A stretch of 64,000 nucleotides of DNA from Thermofilum uzonense (GTDB lineage: Archaea > Thermoproteota > Thermoprotei > Thermofilales > Thermofilaceae), in contig NZ_CP009961.1 of NCBI RefSeq assembly GCF_000993805.1, forward strand, positions 614,714 through 678,713. The letters run 5' to 3'. The notes below the pieces were generated by a model. That model ran no database searches. It worked only from the letters and a program-made list of their open reading frames with translations, and was not told the origin of the DNA. Positions 25,187-34,195 of this stretch are shown in pieces (the stretch's first letter is position 1; each line of letters opens with the position of its first letter). Both the position numbers and the translations under genes were made by a program.

Positions 25187-26344
25187 CTAGGTGGGCCTCT
25201 TTTCTTCCGGGGGAGGGTTCCAGTTCCGGGTTAAAATGGCAATCTGTTTTAGAACCCTCTTCGTGTAGATTTTCCGGTCTAAAAGAGCGTTTAGAATCGA
25301 GACTAATTCGTCATAAGTCTTCTTATCAACTGGGAAGGGAACCCCGTCTTTACCTCCAACAGCGTAGGCGAACTTGAAGGGATCAACGGGATGAGTCAGG
25401 GGGTCTCGCCACGAGGGAGGAGTCTCGTAGACGAGCTCCGCTACGAGGGCCAAAGCCCTTATAGTAGATGGGCCAACACCTCTAACCGCTAGTAAATCCG
25501 AATAACTGTCTACTCCTGCCTGCCTGGCAGCCTCGAGCCCTAGTCTCTCAGCCCTAGGGAATCCTAGTTTAGCGTAGCGTTTAAGAGTGTTCCTGAGGGT
25601 AACAGGCTCGTACGGTCTATATAGCAAGATTGGCTGGTACCCCCTGAGGATAGCCTCAGCTTGCCTCAAATAGCTTTCAATCCTTGAAGGCGGCTCTTGT
25701 ACTAGGTCGACAGCAAGCCTCCTGAAACCTGATGCTTCTAATGCTACCGTGTTCAAGACAAATTCCTCTTTGACGCCCGCTACACCGGAGTATGGCTCGG
25801 AGACAGGGTCTGTTACCTTCCCAGAGTACCAGTGCATCCGCCTAGCTACTCTTTCAGAAGGCTTCATTGCTTGTTGAACAACAGCCCAGGACCCGTCTTC
25901 GACCAGGAAAAACGCATGATGATAAAGCTGGTATCCTGCCTGAACCGCGGCACTGTCGACCTTGGCTACTAGGTAAGAGGTGCGAGTATATTTCTCGGGG
26001 TCTAACCCGAAGTGGACGGCTATCTTCTCGAGTTCTTGAGGAGTTTCTCGGCTCTTTTCACCTTTCCCTCCGGCAACCTTTACGCCTAGGTCAGCTTCGT
26101 CGAGAACGCTTTTTAGGATCGCGGTTGTAACAGTCGTGGACCCCGAGGAGTCCCAGTCCATGCCTATCAAGTTGTTGATAGCCTGAAAATATACCGGGTC
26201 GGATATCCTCTCAAGGAGCCCTTTTGGCCCGTACTCGTCTATTATTAGTTCGACTACTATGCGGGCCAGTTTATGCATCCTGGAAAGGAGCCAGGGAGGA
26301 ACCTTCCCCGTGTGAAGTGGGAGTTCTGCGATTCCTGTCCTCAT
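25187..26344 (-). CDS. DUF763 family protein
   Basis: A 385-residue cytosolic protein whose first residues MRTGIAELPLHTGKVPPWL are the DUF763 signature. The family is widespread in thermophilic archaea and some bacteria but has no established activity. Features seen: conserved GKGEKSRETPQEL near residue 100, and a helix-hairpin-helix-like stretch LLAVRGVGPSTIRALAL near 285 that suggests nucleic-acid binding. I take ATG 26344; a GTG at 26362 adds six residues. Divergent from the MarC gene, with a predicted near-leaderless promoter. Confidence 0.9.
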   Translation of the reverse strand: MRTGIAELPLHTGKVPPWLLSRMHKLARIVVELIIDEYGPKGLLERISDPVYFQAINNLIGMDWDSSGSTTVTTAILKSVLDEADLGVKVAGGKGEKSRETPQELEKIAVHFGLDPEKYTRTSYLVAKVDSAAVQAGYQLYHHAFFLVEDGSWAVVQQAMKPSERVARRMHWYSGKVTDPVSEPYSGVAGVKEEFVLNTVALEASGFRRLAVDLVQEPPSRIESYLRQAEAILRGYQPILLYRPYEPVTLRNTLKRYAKLGFPRAERLGLEAARQAGVDSYSDLLAVRGVGPSTIRALALVAELVYETPPSWRDPLTHPVDPFKFAYAVGGKDGVPFPVDKKTYDELVSILNALLDRKIYTKRVLKQIAILTRNWNPPPEEKRPT

Positions 26345-26484
26345 TCCTAAACTAAAACTCACGATCCTAGTTAAAAAGGATTAGTTTAGTAGGCTGAAAG
26401 TAAGAGATGTTTAGTCGCCTCCTCGGGTATCGCTCGTAGCTATGTTAAACATATTTTAATAAAGCAGGACACGTATCATAGCTT

Positions 26485-27078
26485 ATGCGGTCGTTTTGGG
26501 ACTCTTTCATCATGCTGTTTATTGTCCTCGACTCAATTGGGAACATTCCCATATTCTACTCCCTCACCTCCAACATGGAAGAGAGTAGTAGGAAAAAGGT
26601 ATTTGCGGAATCCATAATTGTGGCCTCCGCGCTGCTAATCTTCTTCGCCCTCTTCGGATACTCTTTCTTCCAATACTACAACGTGACGTTTATGGACTTC
26701 AAGATAGCAGGGGGGCTTTTATTACTCTTAATTTCTCTCGAGGGGCTGATCGGCCGTGTAGAGGCTGAGACACTTAGGAGCGAGGACGTGGCGATAGTCC
26801 CTATGGCTACTCCACTACTAGCCGGGCCGGGTAGCATATATGTAGTCATGTACCTTAGCACGGTGTACGGTGTGCTTCCCACGCTGCTTTCAATTGCATT
26901 AAACACTATCATTGCATACTTTATACTCGTCGGCAGCAACCACATCATCCAGAAGATTGGGAAGAACACCATCCTCGTTCTTGCAAGAATATTCTCGCTG
27001 CTATTAGCTGTTCTAGCAGTCTCAATGATAAGGTCAGGCCTCGAGGACGCTCTCCGCCAAGTCCTTAAGGGGAGCTGA
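26485..27078 (+). CDS. MarC family membrane protein (UPF0056)
   Basis: A 197-residue integral membrane protein with six helices. The family pattern is clear: DSIGNIPIFYSLT near residue 16, KIAGGLLLLLISLEGL near 76 and the re-entrant-like motif ATPLLAGPGSIYVVMYL near 110. MarC proteins were once linked to antibiotic resistance, but their real function is not established. A TATA-like catattttaataaa lies 28 nt before ATG 26485. It is followed after 4 nt by the HTH-like gene at 27083. Confidence 0.92.
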   Translation: MRSFWDSFIMLFIVLDSIGNIPIFYSLTSNMEESSRKKVFAESIIVASALLIFFALFGYSFFQYYNVTFMDFKIAGGLLLLLISLEGLIGRVEAETLRSEDVAIVPMATPLLAGPGSIYVVMYLSTVYGVLPTLLSIALNTIIAYFILVGSNHIIQKIGKNTILVLARIFSLLLAVLAVSMIRSGLEDALRQVLKGS

Positions 27079-27082
27079 ATAC

Positions 27083-28042
27083 ATGCCCTTTGAACTAAGC
27101 GAGGAATACCTGTCTTTCCTAGCATCCTTCCCGACAGCTGAAAGCATAGCTCAACTTTCAAGGGGCTCGGGGCTCCCACCACATATTGCACGGAGAGCCT
27201 ACAGGGAGCTAAGCTCGATACTCCAAATGCGTTTTCTCATAGACTTTCCAAAGCTCAGGATCCTCCCCGTAGCTCTGCTTATAGATGGTCATTGCCCCTC
27301 CTGGCTGGGCGCCACCCTCATTGCCAGCCTGGAGGGTCCCGTCCGAAACACTCTTTGCGTTGGATTTGCGTCCCTAAAAAGGGCGCTCGAGCTACAAGAC
27401 GAACACCTTATAAAGGGTTTAGAGCTCAACTACTGGGATTTTACCTCCTATCCCTCCTCGTCTCCAAGAGAGCCAAGGGAAGAGGACTACGCCCTTCCTA
27501 CACCTCCCAAGGGGTTCTACACAAGACCGGACGCCGTTGACCTGGCGGTCCTCTCCTTTAAGCTGGACTCACCCTTTGAAAAGATAACTGAATGTTATAA
27601 AAAGGCGTTAAGGTTAGACGAAACTCTCCGCGAATTGAGTAGCTCCACCCTCGCATATCATTTCAGAAAACACTTAAAACCCTTCTGGAAGGGAAATAGG
27701 GCTTACCTGGTTCAACCCATCGTTGAGAATCCCGTCCAAGTCTACATTATCGAGGGGTGGCGTAGCCCCGTTGTGGCTAGGACCGTGACCACGCTTCTCG
27801 GCTACTGGTTTTCAATCGTAGACGAGAAGAAGGCCTTGATAGTTAGCCAATTCACTACACGGGAGAAAGTTGCTTTCTACAGGTTTTTAAGATCCATGGG
27901 CGTAAGAGTTGTGTTTGGGGAGCTAATCATGGTCCCGGAGGAGACCAAGTATCTTAGACCCCTTCTCTGGAGGAACGTTAAGCATGCAAGATGGGCTTCT
28001 TCTTTTGAATCTGTTGAAAGCGAGAAGCCTGTATTTCCTTAA
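27083..28042 (+). CDS. Helix-turn-helix protein of unknown family, paralogue of the protein at 39056
   Basis: A 319-residue soluble protein. The N-terminal 60 residues read as a helix-turn-helix (TAESIAQLSRGSGLPPHIARRAYREL). The middle (RPDAVDLAVLSFKLDSPFEKI, then SSSTLAYHFRKHLKP) and the late LRPLLWR segment match, in order and spacing, the protein at 39056-40060 (MPDQIDLELLTGK, TISYHYRLHLAP, LEQPLLWR). The second region looks like another DNA-binding helix pair. I know no named family; a transcription regulator is the best guess. It is coupled to marC, 4 nt downstream. Confidence 0.75.
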   Translation: MPFELSEEYLSFLASFPTAESIAQLSRGSGLPPHIARRAYRELSSILQMRFLIDFPKLRILPVALLIDGHCPSWLGATLIASLEGPVRNTLCVGFASLKRALELQDEHLIKGLELNYWDFTSYPSSSPREPREEDYALPTPPKGFYTRPDAVDLAVLSFKLDSPFEKITECYKKALRLDETLRELSSSTLAYHFRKHLKPFWKGNRAYLVQPIVENPVQVYIIEGWRSPVVARTVTTLLGYWFSIVDEKKALIVSQFTTREKVAFYRFLRSMGVRVVFGELIMVPEETKYLRPLLWRNVKHARWASSFESVESEKPVFP

Positions 28043-28098
28043 GTGTTTACCTCGTCAAGCGTCGATAAACGGCTTGTTTAAGGCGCTAGGCTTCCAGT

Positions 28099-29280
28099 TT
28101 ATACCTGCGTCTTTCTGTGCAGGATGAGGTATAGGAGGATAGTCTGAGTCAAGTATATCAGGGATGTGAAGAAGAGAGGATAGTCCAAGTTGATGCTCAT
28201 GAGCCATCCGCCTATAGCCGCTCCTACACCTCCAGCAAGCTGCCATCCAAGCATGTTAAGCATCGTATACCTGGAGCGCTCCTCCTCTCCTATGATCCTC
28301 ATAGTGAGCGACCACATGAGGGGGTTCGCCGCGTTCATTAAAACGCTCCTAAGGGTAAACACTGTAGCCGCTACGAGATAATCCGGGGAAAATGCAGTCG
28401 CTATTATGAAAGGTATAGAGGCAGACTGTAGCAAGACTACAGCCCTGAGCGTCCCTAGCTTCTCGGATACGAGTGGTGCCAGTGACGTTGAAGGTATCAT
28501 CAGAAGAGTCTCTGCCATCATCCTCGTCCCGAGCTCCCCTGCCTCCACCAGGAACTTAGACATAAAGTAGTAGTTAATCATCCAGATTGAAGCCCCTGCA
28601 CCCAGCGCCGTAAGTGCGGAGAGTGACGTTAAGAGAAGCGTTTCCCTTGAGAAGCCAAGCTTAAACCCTCTTGGGGCACCATATGGGTCGCGAACAAGTA
28701 ATAGGAAGGTAAAACCAGATACCGATACTGCTCCCCCCAAGGCCATGAGCATCCTGTAAGCCACGGCTATCTCACCGAGAGAAATGTTGGCCAATTGGGG
28801 AAGCCATGTGAGAGCCATGCCGAGCAGAGAGCCTACGAGTCCTATAATCTGTGATGCGGATGCCACTAGATCCAGCTTCTCGCGAGGAGTGACATCAGCC
28901 AGTAGCGGGTTAAGCGTGACCGCCGTCATGGCATTTCCTACTCCCAAGAGGGCGAAACCAACGTAAAGCACAACGCGTTCCGCCGGGAGGAGTATCAAGA
29001 TGAATCCTGGTATGGAGAAGATTAGAGAGCCTATGGCTATCTTTTTCCTTCCATACCTGTCGGAGGTGTACGCTGCAGGAACGAGGGAGAGAGAAGTCGC
29101 TACAGATGATATGAATTGGAGGAGGCCAACCTCGCGGGGGTCGAAGCCTATGTGCTTTAAGTAGGGTTGTATTAGAACGTTTATTATACCGTTCCCGATC
29201 GAGCTGAGCAACACTAAGGCCAGTAAGGCTAGGATGCTCTTCTCCAAGGTCTTCAGCTTGTCTAACATTTCTAGATCCAA
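28099..29280 (-). CDS. MFS transporter
   Basis: A carrier of about 390 residues with twelve helices. The motif A equivalent is AAYTSDRYGRKKIAIG near residue 70, and GVGNAMTAVTLNPLLADVTPREKLD lies near 115. It is unlike the MFS protein at 23903 in sequence. The start is TTG 29280 or ATG 29268; a TATA-like aatttatatg on the minus strand near 29305 suits a TTG leaderless start but does not exclude the ATG. It shares a short divergent promoter region with the methyltransferase gene. The substrate is unknown. Confidence 0.88.
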   Translation of the reverse strand: MDLEMLDKLKTLEKSILALLALVLLSSIGNGIINVLIQPYLKHIGFDPREVGLLQFISSVATSLSLVPAAYTSDRYGRKKIAIGSLIFSIPGFILILLPAERVVLYVGFALLGVGNAMTAVTLNPLLADVTPREKLDLVASASQIIGLVGSLLGMALTWLPQLANISLGEIAVAYRMLMALGGAVSVSGFTFLLLVRDPYGAPRGFKLGFSRETLLLTSLSALTALGAGASIWMINYYFMSKFLVEAGELGTRMMAETLLMIPSTSLAPLVSEKLGTLRAVVLLQSASIPFIIATAFSPDYLVAATVFTLRSVLMNAANPLMWSLTMRIIGEEERSRYTMLNMLGWQLAGGVGAAIGGWLMSINLDYPLFFTSLIYLTQTILLYLILHRKTQV

Positions 29281-29297
29281 ATATGTTCATTGTATAT

Positions 29298-29312
29298 GAC
29301 ATATAAATTTTA
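29298..29312. promoter_or_regulatory. Near-symmetric TATA element between divergent genes
   Basis: The stretch around acatataaatttta reads as a TATA box on both strands and lies 20-30 nt before the MFS start on the minus strand and about 60 nt before ATG 29363 on the plus strand. Confidence 0.35.
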
Positions 29313-29362
29313 TCTTTCATATCATCGCAAACCATAAGACTCAAGGGAAATAATAGTACAAT

Positions 29363-29929
29363 ATGCGACTCGGTGACATATTTCTCATACTACTTTACCG
29401 CCTGGTCCCCAGCCGGTACTACTCCTGGGCATCGGGGAAAATAAAGCCCGCGAGAACACTGGTTGACGTTGGCGGGGCTAGAGGCAGGCTCTCAGAACAC
29501 CTTAAGGATAAATTCGAGATCCAACTGATATTAGATGTCCTCCCACAACACTTCCCTAAGAAAAAGACAATCCCCAGCCTTGAATACGTAGCCGCAAGCG
29601 CCTGCTTCCTACCGGTTCGAGCTGATTCAGTTGACGCAGTGGTTTTCCACGACTCTCTACACCACCTGGATAGTCCAAGCGAGGGTTTGAGGGAAGCGCT
29701 AAGAGTCTTGAAAGAGGGAGGCAACCTCTATGTCTTTGACTTTGACAGGGAGAGCCCGGTAGGCAGATTAGTGAGAGCATTCGAAAGGATGCTTGGCTTT
29801 CCGGCTAGGCTCCTTACTGTAAGCGAGCTGACAAGCCTACTAGGAGAACATGGTAAAATAGAGGCGCTGAGCTCCACGTACGGGGTATTCTATGCAGTAT
29901 TTATGAAAGAGCACCTAACAAACGCTTAA
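29363..29929 (+). CDS. SAM-dependent methyltransferase, class I
   Basis: A 188-residue methyltransferase of the UbiE/Methyltransf_11 type. Motif I, LVDVGGARG, is at residues 33-41 and binds S-adenosylmethionine; the post-I region LILDVLPQHF and motif IV-like VVFHDSLHHLDSP follow, with a conserved ALRVLKEGGNLYVFD. The substrate is unknown. Its last 29 bases overlap the end of the ferredoxin gene on the other strand. Confidence 0.88.
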   Translation: MRLGDIFLILLYRLVPSRYYSWASGKIKPARTLVDVGGARGRLSEHLKDKFEIQLILDVLPQHFPKKKTIPSLEYVAASACFLPVRADSVDAVVFHDSLHHLDSPSEGLREALRVLKEGGNLYVFDFDRESPVGRLVRAFERMLGFPARLLTVSELTSLLGEHGKIEALSSTYGVFYAVFMKEHLTNA

Positions 29930-31253
29930 ACTCTTCCTCTGATGCTTTCGCTTTGCACTCAGGGCAAAGCCAAATAGACTCGAGTACAGAGCGTGGAGCA
30001 CCAGACCGAGCCAACTTCTCTTCTAAACGCTTTATCATCCTCTCTGGGCCAAGCTCTTTGCCGCAGGATCTGCACCGTGCAATCGGACTCTGGGCGGCGA
30101 TAAAACTTTCCTTGCTGGTGAGAAGACGGGGGTTCGTAGCCCTTGCAAGCCTTAAAGCAGCTTCGGGACATACTCTCACGCAGGTGTTACAGCCGATACA
30201 GGAAGAGTGGTTAAACGATAGACTGTACTGGTCACCGCGGGTGAGGATTAGAGCGTGTGTAGGGCAAGAGTTCGCGCAGGCCCCGCACAAGGTACACTTG
30301 TCCTTGTCTACGTCAACGCGGAAGAGGGGTAGTCTTTCCAAGTCTGCCCACGTGTCTTCTTCGCGTGCGAGTGGTTCTAAGAGAGCGCCCAGAGTGGAGG
30401 CGTCAACGATTGTTTGAGCTACTGGTTTAATGATGGAGTCTAGCTCCCTCATCATCGCTATGTAATCTTCTGCAGCCTTGCGTCTGGGGCAGTCTGATCT
30501 TATATCGTCGGGACAATAGTAGTCTATGGTTAATCCGAGTTGCCTGGCGTAGAGGAACTCGTGGACGCGAAGCGATGCAATGCATTGGAGCTCAACTGGA
30601 AGAGAACCTTCATGCCGCTCACTGTAAAACCGTGTCCTCGCAAGTGGGCACGTTATCGTTATCCTTGTAGCCCCTATCTGGGCAAGCGCTCGGAACAGCC
30701 TCTTGACGGCCTCCGGGGCATAAACAGGGGTGAATAACTGGCCTGTGGGGCAAGCTGAGGTGCACAGACCGCACTCCAGGCATGACCGCTCTGAGACCTT
30801 AGGAGGCTTGCCACTGATCGCGTCGAAGGGGCAGGAGGAGAGGCAGAGTCGACAGTCACGAAGCGAGGAGCACTCCTGCAGCTTTACGTCGGGTAGAGCC
30901 GTGTATACAAAGAATACTCCCAGCCCTGATTTGAGCAGGTCACGCCTCGATACGGTTTTCCCCGTGTCTGAGACGACGACTGGTATGAATTCTGATAGAG
31001 CATCGAAATAGGCCTTATAGGCTTCGATTACGTCTTCGAGGCTTAGACCATTTGCATAAAGGTCTCTTTCAGAGTTTATGAATACTATCCTGTGCCAACG
31101 TGAGCCAGCCCTGCGCACAGCCTGTATTATTGTGTGCCAGGAAGAAGGATACCCTTTCCCGACAACTATAACGCCGTCAAAGGTGTCCGCTAGCCTCGAC
31201 AGGTCTTCAGGGGACGGAGGTTCCCCGACGCTGAGAACCTTTACCTCAACCAT
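29901..31253 (-). CDS. Multi-cluster ferredoxin-type protein with an internal twin-arginine motif
   Basis: A 450-residue iron-sulfur protein. Residues 1-98 are a small alpha/beta domain. At 102-108 it reads SRRDLLK followed by a hydrophobic run (GLGVFFVYTALPDV) that mimics a Tat leader but inside the protein. The rest holds two ferredoxin pairs: CxxCxxC near 134-141 with CxxCxxCxxxCP near 158-169, and CTLCGACANSCP near 325 with CIGCNTCVRVCP near 355. A Cys pair (CRSCG) and CPECK near the C-terminus may bind zinc. It resembles electron-transfer subunits of membrane oxidoreductases and may feed the psr-type complex at 33-37 kb; this is inferred from proximity. Confidence 0.82.
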   Translation of the reverse strand: MVEVKVLSVGEPPSPEDLSRLADTFDGVIVVGKGYPSSWHTIIQAVRRAGSRWHRIVFINSERDLYANGLSLEDVIEAYKAYFDALSEFIPVVVSDTGKTVSRRDLLKSGLGVFFVYTALPDVKLQECSSLRDCRLCLSSCPFDAISGKPPKVSERSCLECGLCTSACPTGQLFTPVYAPEAVKRLFRALAQIGATRITITCPLARTRFYSERHEGSLPVELQCIASLRVHEFLYARQLGLTIDYYCPDDIRSDCPRRKAAEDYIAMMRELDSIIKPVAQTIVDASTLGALLEPLAREEDTWADLERLPLFRVDVDKDKCTLCGACANSCPTHALILTRGDQYSLSFNHSSCIGCNTCVRVCPEAALRLARATNPRLLTSKESFIAAQSPIARCRSCGKELGPERMIKRLEEKLARSGAPRSVLESIWLCPECKAKASEEEFKRLLGALS

Positions 31254-31267
31254 TTCTCAAACCGTAT

Positions 31268-31281
31268 TTTTTAAAGGAAGC
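31268..31281 (-). promoter_or_regulatory. TATA-like box of the ferredoxin gene
   Basis: On the minus strand ctttaaaaaatac lies about 23 nt before ATG 31253, giving an essentially leaderless mRNA. Confidence 0.5.
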
Positions 31282-31332
31282 CATCTATAAAGGATTTATG
31301 CCGTAACCACGGACCTTTTCCCGTAGATTTTT

Positions 31333-32241
31333 CTAGACGCCTATTAGGTGTGTATAACGGAAGAAGCTGTCAGCGGCGAGCGTTACTATCGCGTCATCAC
31401 AACCGTCGAGAACTTTAAGTATCGCAGCTATGTTGGCACCGGTTGAGAGACCAGCTAGAATTCCCTCTTCACGAACCAGTTTCAGCATATTCTCTAGGGC
31501 TTCGCTGAAGCCGACCTCTACAACCTCATCCACCAGCCCTCTATATCTCATGAAGATTTCAGGAACCCCTGAGACCGCGAGGCCCTCTATCTCTTCACCT
31601 CTACCGGGATGACCCAATACTGGAGACCCGCGAGGTACAACAGCGATTGCCTTAAGGCCTCTCCTGCACTTTGTTTTAAGGTACTTTGAGATACCTGCCA
31701 TGCTTCCACCGGTTCCAACACCCATAACGAAGCAGCCTATTCTGTCGCCTAGCTCGCGATATATCTCAGGGCCCGTGGTTTCGAAGTGCGCTGTAACGTT
31801 TGCCTCATTAGCGTACTGTGCGAGGAAAACTCCGCCCCTCTCGCGGGCAATCCTCTCGGCAACATTGAACATATGGTCGGGGTGGCTGCGTGGAACCTTA
31901 GGTGCGAAGTGGACTTCCGCGCCTAGGGCCTTTATCATGGACACCTTTGAAGGCGATGTGTCCTCCTCTACGACTATTATCGCCTTGTAGCCTAAGAGCC
32001 TAGAGGCCCACGCTACGCTGATCGCGGTGTTTCCGCTCGAGGCCTCTACGATTGTTCCTCCAGGCTTTAGAAAGCCTCGTTCCACGGCATCCTTTATCAT
32101 GTATACGGCTATCCTGTCCTTATGGCTCCCGGTTGGATTCATGTATTCAAGTTTAACGTAAACCTGGCGCTCACGCAAAACCGGTATGTTTCTCAGCCTC
32201 ACCATTGGAGTATTTCCTATCAAGTCGAGGATTTCTCTCAC
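31333..32241 (-). CDS. Cysteine synthase family PLP enzyme
   Basis: A 302-residue beta-replacement enzyme that makes cysteine from an activated serine (O-acetylserine or, in several archaea, O-phosphoserine) and sulfide. It opens with LDLIGNTPMVRL. The PLP lysine is K41 in PTGSHKDRIA; the substrate loop EASSGNTAIS is at about 65-74, and the phosphate-binding loop GVGTGGSMAG is near 175. The usual final Ser/PLP-N1 region appears as AADSFFRYTHL. The start is a GTG with a TATA-like box 29 nt upstream. A cystathionine beta-synthase role is also possible; no CBS domain is attached. Confidence 0.92.
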   Translation of the reverse strand: MREILDLIGNTPMVRLRNIPVLRERQVYVKLEYMNPTGSHKDRIAVYMIKDAVERGFLKPGGTIVEASSGNTAISVAWASRLLGYKAIIVVEEDTSPSKVSMIKALGAEVHFAPKVPRSHPDHMFNVAERIARERGGVFLAQYANEANVTAHFETTGPEIYRELGDRIGCFVMGVGTGGSMAGISKYLKTKCRRGLKAIAVVPRGSPVLGHPGRGEEIEGLAVSGVPEIFMRYRGLVDEVVEVGFSEALENMLKLVREEGILAGLSTGANIAAILKVLDGCDDAIVTLAADSFFRYTHLIGV

Positions 32242-32354
32242 ACTCGAATATCTCCAGGTGAATATAAAACATTTGGGGTGAACTTTTCCCGTCTCGAGCC
32301 TGCCCCTTAGAAGTAAAGCTTTTTATAAGGAAAATATATTCAGGAAAACGTTGG

Positions 32355-32415
32355 ATCGGATGACGACGCCTTCAGCGGGCTGAACATCGTGATGAGGTCT
32401 CGGGGTTGTCTCATC
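32355..32415 (+). ncRNA. Candidate C/D box sRNA (weak final D box)
   Basis: Box C-like ATGACGA (32360-32366), D' CTGA (32380-32383), C' GTGATGA (32389-32395) and a degenerate D CTCA (32410-32413) are spaced 13, 5 and 14 nt, the spacing of archaeal C/D box guides. A TATA-like ctttttataag near 32321-32331 lies 25-30 nt upstream. The D'/C' half is good; box C has one mismatch and box D lacks GA, which lowers confidence. The 3' end overlaps the stop of the V4R gene on the other strand. Confidence 0.4.
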
Positions 32416-33208
32416 GGCCTATCGTTTTAAGATACACTTCTATCCTGCAGGCTTGGTCTCCTCTAGATATGCAGGCGGTTTCCCGGGCCTCGACTCTGCT
32501 TTTGTCGACTTGCCATACTGTCCCAGCGATGCCGGCCACTATGCCCCTGAGTATAGAGGACTCGTAGCCCGGCACGCCCGACGCGGATTTACACTCGAGG
32601 CTGTCATGGACGACGATAATGGCCTTAGAGTCCGTGAATTCCTCCCAGTATACACGCCCGTATCCAAGGTGTCGTAAAACCTCGGATGCTAAGATCAAGA
32701 GGTCTTTGCCCTCGAGTCCCAGAGCCCTCAGCCTAGAGGCGATCTCTTGTCCATAGGAGAAAGCCGAATGGTATAAGGCTAAGCCAAGGGAGCGGCCAAG
32801 GAGTCTCCACCCCTCTCTGAGAAAGCCTTCGAGGAACCCTTTCTCTAGAACTAGTACTCTGCCTGTGTGGGGTAGTGCCGGGAATCCCCAGCTCTCGACC
32901 GCAAGGCCAATCCACTTGCTGCTGGAGAAACTGGTTGCTTTTACTGCCTCGTTTTTTGAGAGACAATCTGTGAAGGATTTCAGAGTTTCTGGGGACTGTA
33001 CTGTTAGAGCGATGAGGACGGTTGTGAGGAATTCTCCTCGCGTCGTCCAAAGGTCTAGAAGAGTTAATCCTTTGTCTTCACTACAGCTTGCCGCATGTTT
33101 GAGGAAATCACATAAAGGCTTCTGCTTATCCAGTACGGCTAGGACTAGCGAGATGTTCTTACCCGGTTCAACTATAAGTCCCGAGACACCAGTAAAGGGC
33201 TCCGACAT
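32411..33208 (-). CDS. V4R domain protein
   Basis: A 265-residue soluble protein. The last 130 residues match the V4R (4-vinyl reductase) domain, a small-molecule or hydrocarbon-binding fold, with RVYWEEFTDSKAIIVV and the Cys cluster ECKS ... ACISRGDQACRIEV that binds zinc. The N-terminal 110 residues, from TGVSGLIVEPGKNISLVLAVL, look ACT/regulatory-like. ATG 33208 is preferred to 33217. Such proteins often act as ligand sensors beside HTH regulators; here it stands alone next to the cysteine synthase gene. Confidence 0.85.
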   Translation of the reverse strand: MSEPFTGVSGLIVEPGKNISLVLAVLDKQKPLCDFLKHAASCSEDKGLTLLDLWTTRGEFLTTVLIALTVQSPETLKSFTDCLSKNEAVKATSFSSSKWIGLAVESWGFPALPHTGRVLVLEKGFLEGFLREGWRLLGRSLGLALYHSAFSYGQEIASRLRALGLEGKDLLILASEVLRHLGYGRVYWEEFTDSKAIIVVHDSLECKSASGVPGYESSILRGIVAGIAGTVWQVDKSRVEARETACISRGDQACRIEVYLKTIGR

Positions 33209-33316
33209 AGAAATCATGTATCTTAGCCACGTACTATTATATTTTTAACACATTGCCCGGATAAAGGCTAGTACTCCTATAAGGCAAAAATGCGTTAGGT
33301 AAAAAAATACACTTTT

Positions 33317-34195
33317 TTAAAGTCCTATAGTGGAGAAGACCCCGGCTTGAACTACAAGGGCTCTGAGAATAAGTGCCCCGAGGAGCGCGCAAAGCGCAGC
33401 TGCTAAGCCTAAACGCCTATCCTCTCTTCTCAGTAGCTGGAGGCCGAGGGCGAGTGGAACGATGATTCCAACGATAACTACGCCGAGCCAGAAATAGATT
33501 GCTAGCTCTCCACTGACGAGCGCTTGGGCACTTTCACGTGCAGCTTCAGGACCAGCGTACAACGGGGTGGCAACAAGTGCGAAAACCGCTACTAACTCGG
33601 CCACGTCTAGGCTTAGTCCAGCCCTAGTTAATAGGTGAGCTATCTCCTCACCCCTCGTCATGATCTTTAGAACCGCTATAGCGCATATTGACGCGCTGAT
33701 TATCCATAGCAACGGGATTAAGCCTGTATTCCAGAAAGGCACGCCAGAAGCGCTTGATATTAGGAAACCGCTATAGATTGTTACTAGGAAACCTATAATG
33801 GCTAGGAGGGTTAGGTACCAGGGTCGATCAGTTATTCTTGAAAAGCCCTCGGCGACTGTATGTCTTAGAACGAGGGCAAACGTCATTAGAAGTAACAGTG
33901 AGAGAAGTGTTATTCCGATAGTCATCCAGGATTGCGCAAGCTTGGCTATAAAGACGCCTTGAGACAGCGAAGAAATAATAGCGAAGGGCACGTTTAAAGG
34001 TCTTGAGAGGTCTGCGACAACGAAGAATAGCCCGAGCACGACAGATGCGAAGATGACGAACGAGAGCTCCCTAAGCTTCTCCTCCACCTTGCTGAACTTC
34101 ATTAAGGCATAGGCTACGCTTCCCATCCCGGCGATGCCCGCTAGCCAGAGGAAGGGACCTATTAGCCAGGGGGACCAAATCTCCTGGAATGTCAT
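33317..34195 (-). CDS. psrC: Polysulfide reductase-type membrane anchor, NrfD/PsrC family
   Basis: A 292-residue membrane protein with about eight to nine helices. The first helix region PWLIGPFLWLAGIAGMGSVAY and the loop VADLSRPLNVPFAI are typical of NrfD-like quinol-interacting subunits. It would pass electrons from the quinone pool to the Fe-S subunit. It is the last gene of a three-gene operon and overlaps the Fe-S subunit gene by 4 nt. Confidence 0.9.
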   Translation of the reverse strand: MTFQEIWSPWLIGPFLWLAGIAGMGSVAYALMKFSKVEEKLRELSFVIFASVVLGLFFVVADLSRPLNVPFAIISSLSQGVFIAKLAQSWMTIGITLLSLLLLMTFALVLRHTVAEGFSRITDRPWYLTLLAIIGFLVTIYSGFLISSASGVPFWNTGLIPLLWIISASICAIAVLKIMTRGEEIAHLLTRAGLSLDVAELVAVFALVATPLYAGPEAARESAQALVSGELAIYFWLGVVIVGIIVPLALGLQLLRREDRRLGLAAALCALLGALILRALVVQAGVFSTIGL

